A DNA stretch of 54,244 nt, from positions 1 through 54,244 of IMG/VR virus record IMGVR_UViG_3300036760_000101; one strand, 5' to 3'. The DNA is from a virus. The notes beneath the pieces are model-generated. The model saw nothing but the letters and a program-made list of their open reading frames with translations, did no database searches and was not told where the DNA came from. This document shows, one piece after another, positions 48,801 through 54,244 of this stretch. A program made the translations under genes and the position numbers. Every line of letters starts with the position of its first letter. Positions within the stretch are counted from its first letter, which is position 1.

Positions 48801-49688
48801 ATGTCAACTAAAGAAAAAGAAGAAGAAAAAGTAGAAACATTTGAAGATGTTTTTGCTGAGGCAGCAGAAGAACCAGAAGGCAACAAAGCCGAAGCTGGTA
48901 AATCTGACGAACCCAAAAAAGAGGAACCTAAAGAGGTTGAGCCTAAGAAGGAAGGTGAGGTTGAGCCTAAGAAGGAAGACGAGCCCAAAGTTGAGGACTA
49001 TGAACAAAAATACAAGTCCCTGCAAGGCATGTTTAATTCTGAGGCTGAAAAGAGACAGGCTTTAGAGGAAGAAGTTAAAAAACTCAAAGAGCCTAAGCCC
49101 GAAGAAAAGAAACCAGAACCTAAACCCGAAGAAGACAAGCCCGACCCTGAGTTAGATGAGTATTTGAAAGAATACGATACAATCGCTAAAAACGAATCTA
49201 AGCTCAGAAAAAAGGAACTCGCAGCACTAAAGACGGAGATTAAAAAGGAAATGGCAGAAGAATTAGGAGTACCTTTTAGGAAAATAGAGGAACTTCTAAA
49301 TACAAGAGATGAGGAAGCTGAACTTACCCATGTTGCTTCTATCTTAGATGCACATGAGGATTATGGTATTGCTTTCGATAGACCACAAGTTGAAGAATGG
49401 ATTAGTAAACTATCTCCACTAAAAAAGAGAGAATACGGTGCGATTCTCGGAGAAGGTAGCACGGAAGAAGTTGTTGAGCTATTAACTGAATATAAAAAAG
49501 CCAATAACATTTCTTTGAAAAAAGAGGAAGAATCCGATACTACCAATCAAGAAGAAGACGAAGAAAAAGAAAAGAAATTAAAGTCTATGGAAGCTGTCAA
49601 ACATAAGAAGACTCCTGTTGGTGATACTGCTAATAAAAAAGAGGATTACGAAGGAGCCTTTGATGAGGCAGCCAAAAAGAAAGATTAA
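48801..49688 (+). CDS. Scaffolding protein
   Basis: The protein has 295 residues and is extremely acidic and Lys/Glu/Pro-rich, with long helical parts (YEQKYKSLQGMFNSEAEKRQ; LRKKELAALKTEIKKEMAEE). This composition, size and place directly before the capsid gene are typical of scaffolding proteins. The N-terminal FEDVFAEAAEE and the C-terminal YEGAFDEAAKK are near copies of each other, possibly two capsid-binding peptides. AAGGAG precedes the ATG. Confidence 0.78.
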   Translation: MSTKEKEEEKVETFEDVFAEAAEEPEGNKAEAGKSDEPKKEEPKEVEPKKEGEVEPKKEDEPKVEDYEQKYKSLQGMFNSEAEKRQALEEEVKKLKEPKPEEKKPEPKPEEDKPDPELDEYLKEYDTIAKNESKLRKKELAALKTEIKKEMAEELGVPFRKIEELLNTRDEEAELTHVASILDAHEDYGIAFDRPQVEEWISKLSPLKKREYGAILGEGSTEEVVELLTEYKKANNISLKKEEESDTTNQEEDEEKEKKLKSMEAVKHKKTPVGDTANKKEDYEGAFDEAAKKKD

Positions 49689-49700
49689 CGGAGGATAAAA

Positions 49701-50708
49701 ATGGCTTATTCTGCAACTCTATACGGAGATATTTCCCCAAGGACAGCAGCCTATGTGGTTGTTGAACTTTTAAAGAGGGGTATGCCTTATTTGGTTCTTG
49801 AGAAGTTCGGTCAGGCAAAAGAACTTCCTATGAATAAAACACAGGCTATGAAATTTAGGAGATACGAGCATCTTCCATTGGCAACTACGCCTTTGGTAGA
49901 GGGTGTAACTCCCACAAGTACAAAACTAAGATACACCGATATTACTGCAATTCTAAGGCAGTATGGTGCTATCGTTGAAATTACAGACATCGTGGCTGAT
50001 ACCCATGAAGACCCGATAATTAAGGAATCAACGGTAATTATGGGTGAGCAAGCTGCAAAGACAGTTGAGACAATTAGGTTTAATGTTGTCAAGGCTGGCA
50101 CTAACGTATTCTTTGCTAACAGTACAGTAAGGGGTAGTGTTAATGTTCCTGTTTCTCTTGCAAAACAGAGAGCAGTTACAAGGGCGTTAGCACGACAGAA
50201 CGCTGTAAAAATTACATCAGTTGTTAGAAGCACACCAAGTTTCAATACTGAGAACGTGCTTCCTTCCTATATTGCTATTGCACATACCGATATGGATAGT
50301 GATATTAGGAGTATGCCTGGGTTTATAGATGTAAAAGATTACGGTCAGCTTCCACCTTACGAAGCCGAAATTGGTGCAGTTGAAACTTGTAGGTATCTGA
50401 CTACTTCAATAGCTCCTTATTGGGCTGACCAGGGTGCAACCGCTAACGGTAGTGGTGTTCAGATGCTTTATACAACAAGCAATAGTGCTTGTGACATATA
50501 TCCAGTAATTTATCTTGCCAGGGATGCGTTTGCAATAGTAGCCCTTAAGGGTAAATATGCTGTAACACCTACAGTTATTAATCCTGTCCCAAGTAAGTCT
50601 GACCCATTAGGTCAGAGGGGAAGCATCGGATGGAAAACCATGCAGACCGCAGTTATTCTTAATGACGCTTGGATGGCTCGTTTGGAATGTGCAGTTACCA
50701 GTTTATAA
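49701..50708 (+). CDS. Major capsid protein, N4-gp56 family
   Basis: The protein has 335 residues. TTPLVEGVTPTSTKLRYTDI, then ILRQYGAIVEITDIVADTHE and TNVFFANSTVR match the N4 gp56 family pattern, an HK97-type capsid fold. The C-terminus has SDPLGQRGSIGWKTMQTAVI and LNDAWMARLEC, also characteristic. GGAGG lies before the ATG. It forms the icosahedral shell. Confidence 0.9.
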   Translation: MAYSATLYGDISPRTAAYVVVELLKRGMPYLVLEKFGQAKELPMNKTQAMKFRRYEHLPLATTPLVEGVTPTSTKLRYTDITAILRQYGAIVEITDIVADTHEDPIIKESTVIMGEQAAKTVETIRFNVVKAGTNVFFANSTVRGSVNVPVSLAKQRAVTRALARQNAVKITSVVRSTPSFNTENVLPSYIAIAHTDMDSDIRSMPGFIDVKDYGQLPPYEAEIGAVETCRYLTTSIAPYWADQGATANGSGVQMLYTTSNSACDIYPVIYLARDAFAIVALKGKYAVTPTVINPVPSKSDPLGQRGSIGWKTMQTAVILNDAWMARLECAVTSL

Positions 50709-50739
50709 TCGTAGGTAAATAAAATAGGAGGTAATGGAA

Positions 50740-51012
50740 ATGACTATGAATGAAACGATTGTTCAGACAGTAAGGGATGCAGCTAATCTCTTTTGTTCTG
50801 AGGCAGAAAGTTTTATAGATAATAGCACTAATGTAGCTCCAGGTGGACAGGTCAATATAGTTAGAATGAGCATCGCTGAGGAAGCGGTAGTGGAAACAGT
50901 TACGGTGGCTCTTTACGGTATTGGCGCTACAATTCTTGGTGCTGACCTTTATGCAAGGTTGGTAGCATTGAAGGCTACACTTGACGTATATCAGTCGGCT
51001 ATTGGTGGTTAA
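50740..51012 (+). CDS. Small head-region protein
   Basis: The protein has 90 residues from ATG 50740, which suits the AGGAGG spacing; an ATG at 50734 is too close to it. A helical start (ETIVQTVRDAANLFCSEAES) leads to a beta-rich segment (VNIVRMSIAEEAVVETVTVA) and a hydrophobic helix. Position after capsid suggests a head component. No family named. Confidence 0.58.
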   Translation: MTMNETIVQTVRDAANLFCSEAESFIDNSTNVAPGGQVNIVRMSIAEEAVVETVTVALYGIGATILGADLYARLVALKATLDVYQSAIGG

Positions 51013-51039
51013 TTAAAGTAAATTAGGAGGTAAATAAAT

Positions 51040-51366
51040 ATGTTACAGGAACTTTTTGCGGTAGGAAAGATTGTAGGTACTGGTTCCGCTATTCATGTTC
51101 ATCTTGGTTTTATTCCAAGATACGTCAGACTCTTTAATGCGTCAGATGCTACAGTTCCGTTCCTGGAATGGTTTCAGGGTATGCCAGCAGGTTACGCACA
51201 TAAAACGCTAATCAGTACAAAAGATTTAAGTTCCTATGCAGCAAGTGGTTGTATTAGTGAATATGCTGGTACTGATGCACAGGGTGATGGTGCTGGTTTT
51301 ACACTTGGAACAGACAGTGACCTTAATGGCTCAACGGATGTAATATTCTATTTGGCATTGAGGTAA
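51040..51366 (+). CDS. Tandem-duplicated small structural protein, copy 1
   Basis: The protein has 108 residues and is closely related to the next gene. Shared blocks include PRYV-(R/K)-LFN, DAT-x-P, HKT-x-IST and AG-x-DAQGDGAGFT, ending DVIFYLALR. It is beta-rich and suited to capsid decoration. AGGAGG precedes the ATG. Being after the capsid gene supports a cement or surface role, which is inference. Confidence 0.65.
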   Translation: MLQELFAVGKIVGTGSAIHVHLGFIPRYVRLFNASDATVPFLEWFQGMPAGYAHKTLISTKDLSSYAASGCISEYAGTDAQGDGAGFTLGTDSDLNGSTDVIFYLALR

Positions 51367-51370
51367 AAAC

Positions 51371-51694
51371 ATGATACAGGAACTTTACTCTATAGGACAA
51401 GTTGTAGGTACTGCTGCTGCTATTAATGTTCATTGTGGATTTGTGCCAAGATATGTAAAGTTATTTAACGTTACAGATGCTACACTTCCACAAATGGAAT
51501 GGTTTGATAGTATGGCAGCAGCCCATTCACACAAAACTTATATTAGTACCAATGATTTTTCATCTTATGCTGCTACTGGAATTACTGCCTATGCTGGTAG
51601 TGATGCACAGGGAGACGGTGCTGGTTTTACAATCGGTACTGATACACAGATGAATGGCATCGGAGACGTAATTTTTTATTTAGCACTTAGGTAA
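51371..51694 (+). CDS. Tandem-duplicated small structural protein, copy 2
   Basis: The protein has 107 residues, the second copy of the pair. It starts 4 bases after copy 1 and no AGGAGG stands directly before it, so translation is probably coupled. It differs mainly in surface residues and has one deletion near residue 70. A strong terminator follows, so the pair ends a head-gene transcript. Confidence 0.65.
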   Translation: MIQELYSIGQVVGTAAAINVHCGFVPRYVKLFNVTDATLPQMEWFDSMAAAHSHKTYISTNDFSSYAATGITAYAGSDAQGDGAGFTIGTDTQMNGIGDVIFYLALR

Positions 51695-51701
51695 TTTTAA
51701 A

Positions 51702-51731
51702 AAGAGGGATGGAAACATCCCTCTTATTTTC
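51702..51731 (+). terminator. Strong intrinsic terminator after head genes
   Basis: AAGAGGGATG (51702-51711) pairs perfectly with CATCCCTCTT (51716-51725) around a GAAA tetraloop, followed by ATTTT. It separates capsid-region genes from the adaptor and tail genes and would lower expression of the latter. Confidence 0.88.
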
Positions 51732-51755
51732 CATAGAAAAAATCAGGAGGATAAA

Positions 51756-52079
51756 ATGTTTGAAGTAGAAGAAGTAAAAAAAGAAGAAGGGATTAAAGAA
51801 CCAACAGAACAGGGTATGGTTCAGAAACCAAAAGAGGAAGATAAGAAAGTTAAAATCATAATCGAGGAACAAGAAGGGGACGAAAACTCTGGTGATGTGT
51901 TTGTAAGCGTAAATGGTTACGGTATGACAATCAAGAGAGGATTTCCTGTAGAGATTCCTGAGAGTTTTGTTGATGTGCTAAGAAAGGCAGTTATTACCAA
52001 AATGACACAGGATAAGGAAACTGACGAAATTAAGTATCGTGACGTTCCCCGATTCAATTTCAGAATAGTTAATGAGTAA
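51756..52079 (+). CDS. Small head-completion-like protein
   Basis: The protein has 107 residues. A disordered acidic/basic start (VEEVKKEEGIKEPTEQGM) is followed by KVKIIIEEQEGDENSGDVFV and SVNGYGMTIKRGFPVEIPES, a core that I recall from proteins between capsid and adaptor genes in many phages. AGGAGG precedes the ATG. A head-completion role is likely, not proven. Confidence 0.62.
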   Translation: MFEVEEVKKEEGIKEPTEQGMVQKPKEEDKKVKIIIEEQEGDENSGDVFVSVNGYGMTIKRGFPVEIPESFVDVLRKAVITKMTQDKETDEIKYRDVPRFNFRIVNE

Positions 52080-52082
52080 AAT

Positions 52083-53054
52083 ATGACAGTAGGGAAAATA
52101 ATAGAATTTTCAAGATTTCAACTTGATGATACCCAAAAACCCTATAAATGGTCAAGTGAAGAATTAGTTTTATATCATAATGATGCAGAAGCGGAAGCAT
52201 GTAGGCGTGGTAATTTAATACATGCGTATCCATCAGTCGTAACTATTACTGGAAACAGTAATATTTCATTTGCTACTACTAAGAAGATTACAAAATCAAC
52301 TGGTGGTTTTTTGTCTGCTGGTACTGTATCTGAATTAGAGACATTTGAAATAGATGACCAAATAACTATTACTGGAACTGTAAGTAATAACGGAGTTAAA
52401 ACTATATCCAATGTTACAGATACAGAGATTACGGTTATAGAATCATTAGTTGCCGAATCCAATAAAAGTGCTACAATAGAAGCTACCAGAACTGCCACAA
52501 GATTACCGCTTAGGGCTGGTGTCCATACATACAGATTGCATCCAAAAACATTAATGGTTTATAGGGCAAGACCAGAAAGTTTAACTTATCCATTAAGACA
52601 AAGAACACTTGAAGGATTAGACGCTGATATACTTGTTGTTGATACGGATTTAGATGATATGGTTGATTCTTTCTATTATGAATCATGGGAAGAATTAACT
52701 AATTATTTATTTTCTTATATAGAAGACTCTGGAAAAATAAGGATTGTGTCCCCACCTATTGTGGATGATATTCTATGGATGTTCATTTCAAGATTACCAA
52801 AAAAGACATATACAATTAATGATTTTGATTTAACTCCAGAGATTCCAGAACCTTACCATATGGGACTTGTAGATTGGATTTTACATCGAGCCTACATGAA
52901 ACAGGATGGTGAAACTCAGGATTTAACAAAGGCTAAGTCATTTGAGGCATCCTTTGAGTCAAGGTTCGGAAAGAGACCTTCCGCAATTCAGGAGATGAAT
53001 AGAAAACTTTATCCGAGAAATACAAGTTTCAGACCTCGTTCATTTGGATTTTAA
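52083..53054 (+). CDS. Head-tail adaptor-like protein
   Basis: The protein has 323 residues. The N-terminal IIEFSRFQLDDTQKPYKWSS and YHNDAEAEACRRGNLI with YRLHPKTLMVYRARPES fit a phage adaptor type (DUF6682-like, from memory). It carries an inserted beta domain (VSNNGVKTISNVTDTEITVI). The C-terminal helical part (LVDWILHRAYMKQDGETQDL) is typical. It would dock below the portal. It starts three bases after the previous stop. Confidence 0.68.
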   Translation: MTVGKIIEFSRFQLDDTQKPYKWSSEELVLYHNDAEAEACRRGNLIHAYPSVVTITGNSNISFATTKKITKSTGGFLSAGTVSELETFEIDDQITITGTVSNNGVKTISNVTDTEITVIESLVAESNKSATIEATRTATRLPLRAGVHTYRLHPKTLMVYRARPESLTYPLRQRTLEGLDADILVVDTDLDDMVDSFYYESWEELTNYLFSYIEDSGKIRIVSPPIVDDILWMFISRLPKKTYTINDFDLTPEIPEPYHMGLVDWILHRAYMKQDGETQDLTKAKSFEASFESRFGKRPSAIQEMNRKLYPRNTSFRPRSFGF

Positions 53055-53112
53055 TATGAAAGCACATGAACCTGAAAGATTATATGGTGGATATTTTTCG
53101 GTATAATCAAAA

Positions 53113-53649
53113 ATGTTAAAACTTAAAATAACAGACGAAAATGGTGAAGTTATATATGAGGGATTTGCTGAACATCTATCGAATCTTGTAAGTGCTATTG
53201 TAGGATATGATGAAGTAAGTAAAGCATGGATGCCTATTGGGGTAACCGATAGGGGTCTCTCCAAAACTGCAAATTATATTTGGAATACTAATACGTTAGC
53301 ATGGGAATCATCAACTACTGGTGCGGGTGGTCTTGCTCAGGATGTTAATGTTAATAATTTTCCATCTGGAATAGCAATAAATAATCTTCCATCTGATTAT
53401 GCAAAGGAAGAAGGTAATTTAGATAGTATAAATAAAAATTTAATTCCATATAATACATTAATTGACGATTTTAGTTCTATAGATAAAACATATATAGGAA
53501 AGGCATTGTCAGGTTCTTCTGAATCTAATTCAGTGTGGCAAATTAAATGCATAGACGAAACTGGTGATTATATGAAAATTAAATTTGCAGATGGTGTTTC
53601 TACTTTTACAAAAAAATGGTCTGATAGAATAACATATTCTTATTTATAA
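53113..53649 (+). CDS. Tail-associated protein
   Basis: The protein has 178 residues. It is beta-rich (LKLKITDENGEVIYEGFAEH) with a Gly-rich middle (SSTTGAGGLAQDVNVNNFPS). No strong AGGAGG stands before the ATG. It lies between the adaptor and the fibre-like gene at the circle join. Function inferred from place only. Confidence 0.55.
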   Translation: MLKLKITDENGEVIYEGFAEHLSNLVSAIVGYDEVSKAWMPIGVTDRGLSKTANYIWNTNTLAWESSTTGAGGLAQDVNVNNFPSGIAINNLPSDYAKEEGNLDSINKNLIPYNTLIDDFSSIDKTYIGKALSGSSESNSVWQIKCIDETGDYMKIKFADGVSTFTKKWSDRITYSYL

Positions 53650-53660
53650 AGGAGAAAAAC

Positions 53661-54244
53661 ATGGCTTGGGTAACTTTTACTTGTGCTGGTACAATTTTTG
53701 ATGCTACCCTTGCTACCAATGCAATAGCAAATGGGTGGACAAGATGTGAGACTGGTTATCAATGGATTAAACCAGCAAATTCAAATAATGTATTTTATGG
53801 AAGGATTACACAATTAGGTGCTATAAGGATTTATACTGAGGTTAATGCCACTGGTTACTTATATACAATTTATGAACCAGCAGTCAGGGAGTCCTATGAT
53901 ATGGGTTCACATACAGGAATAGGATTAGGATGGACAGGTTGGGGTAATCCTATTTATTGGGCTGGAAGAAGCGAAAATGATGTTGCAAGGGACTATACTT
54001 TCAATGGTTGGATAGGTAGTAATTCCATTTTTGGTAATGTAAGCCCTGACCCTTCAATTACAGGTGCATCTACATTTCCAATTTTTGCTTGTGTAACAAA
54101 AGGCTTTGATGGAATTGATCGTTTAGTTGCATTAGATATGCTTCCCAATGGTGGTGCATATCGTTGTAATTCACGTCTTATATATGCTACAGATTCACTT
54201 GCTTATTTTAATGGTTTACAAGTTGGTGGACTTGGAACGTGGGG
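53661..54244 (+). CDS. Tail/fibre-like protein, 5' part of the gene split by the window ends
   Basis: AAAGGAG lies ahead of the ATG at 53661. The protein starts MAWVTFTCAGTIFDATLATN and continues with IRIYTEVNATGYLYTIYEP and WGNPIYWAGRSENDVARDYT. It runs off the end in the frame that is open at base 2; joined, it has 307 residues and stops at 595. Its general style resembles the tail gene at 19476. Confidence 0.8.
   Translation, partial: MAWVTFTCAGTIFDATLATNAIANGWTRCETGYQWIKPANSNNVFYGRITQLGAIRIYTEVNATGYLYTIYEPAVRESYDMGSHTGIGLGWTGWGNPIYWAGRSENDVARDYTFNGWIGSNSIFGNVSPDPSITGASTFPIFACVTKGFDGIDRLVALDMLPNGGAYRCNSRLIYATDSLAYFNGLQVGGLGTW
53990..54244. repeat. Terminal overlap, right copy (circular join)
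   Basis: This is the second copy of bases 1-255. Differences at 54016 (G) and 54117 (G) against A at 27 and 128 change Asp to Gly and Asn to Asp in the encoded protein when read left copy to right copy. Confidence 0.93.

Noticed and set aside
53056-53106. A 16-codon ORF between the adaptor and tail genes
   Set aside because: No ribosome binding site and too short to judge; the start is only one base after the previous stop but nothing else supports it.
1-54244. Prophage or temperate phage
   Set aside because: No integrase, excisionase, CI/Cro-like repressor or attachment-site duplication was seen; the two-block layout looks virulent.
1-54244. CRISPR arrays and tRNA genes
   Set aside because: No regularly spaced 20-40 bp repeats and no cloverleaf with a CCA-type acceptor were noticed on either strand. 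tRNA detection by eye is limited.
53661-54244. Diversity-generating retroelement acting on the junction tail gene
   Set aside because: The two A/G variants invite it, but there is no reverse transcriptase gene and no template repeat.

Overview
The window is almost certainly the complete genome of a virulent, podovirus-like dsDNA phage, cut open inside a tail gene. Bases 1-255 recur at 53990-54244 with two differences, and the reading frame continues across the join, so the unique circle is about 53,989 bp. The DNA is visibly AT-rich, uses strong AGGAGG-type ribosome binding sites and is packed with overlapping genes (ATGA, TAATG, GTGA). I see no integrase, repressor, tRNA or CRISPR array. The N4-gp56-type major capsid protein, the large portal, the very long internal protein and the absence of tail tube, sheath and tape-measure genes point to a short-tailed phage. 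A membrane-anchored transglycosylase and a spanin-like overlapping gene pair weakly suggest a Gram-negative host.

Layout. There are two transcription blocks. They diverge from an AT-rich control region of about 1.4 kb (35962-37424) and converge on a strong hairpin at 22.77 kb. The rightward (late) block runs from 37.4 kb to the window end and continues through the circle join to 22.76 kb. It holds, in order, a leaderless zinc-ribbon gene, a lysis cassette (holin, transglycosylase, possible spanins), a trypsin-like protease, small and large terminase with a homing-endonuclease relic between them, an ATP-grasp enzyme, portal, a candidate structured RNA, scaffold, major capsid protein, duplicated small structural proteins, a head-tail adaptor-like protein, tail and fibre proteins, internal (ejection) proteins including a 1676-residue protein, small basic proteins sharing a GLP motif, and fibre-like proteins including two built of 18-residue repeats.

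The leftward (early) block, 35.96 kb down to 22.8 kb, is a dense run of about 40 mostly small genes. Recognisable are a CHC2/Toprim primase, SSB, a Rad52-like annealing protein, a Cas4/RecB-like nuclease, a replication-O-like helicase loader, a DnaB-like helicase, a metallophosphoesterase, a DUF5664/MazZ-like nucleotide protein, a nucleoside deoxyribosyltransferase-like protein and an HNH nuclease. There is no DNA polymerase, so the phage must use the host replicase. A 37-residue peptide with a sliding-clamp-binding-like motif is interesting in that light.

Regulation. I found five good sigma70-type promoters with TGN-extended -10 boxes (three leftward, two rightward). A control module (15-bp inverted repeat with a 53-54 nt AT-rich loop, followed by a 22-bp GTGTCC-N5-ATTGTAT element) occurs twice, at 37.1-37.3 kb and, inverted, at 33.2-33.4 kb ahead of ssb. 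Many small genes too short for a default ORF search are included because their ribosome binding sites and stop/start overlaps support them. All family names come from reading motifs; no database search was run.
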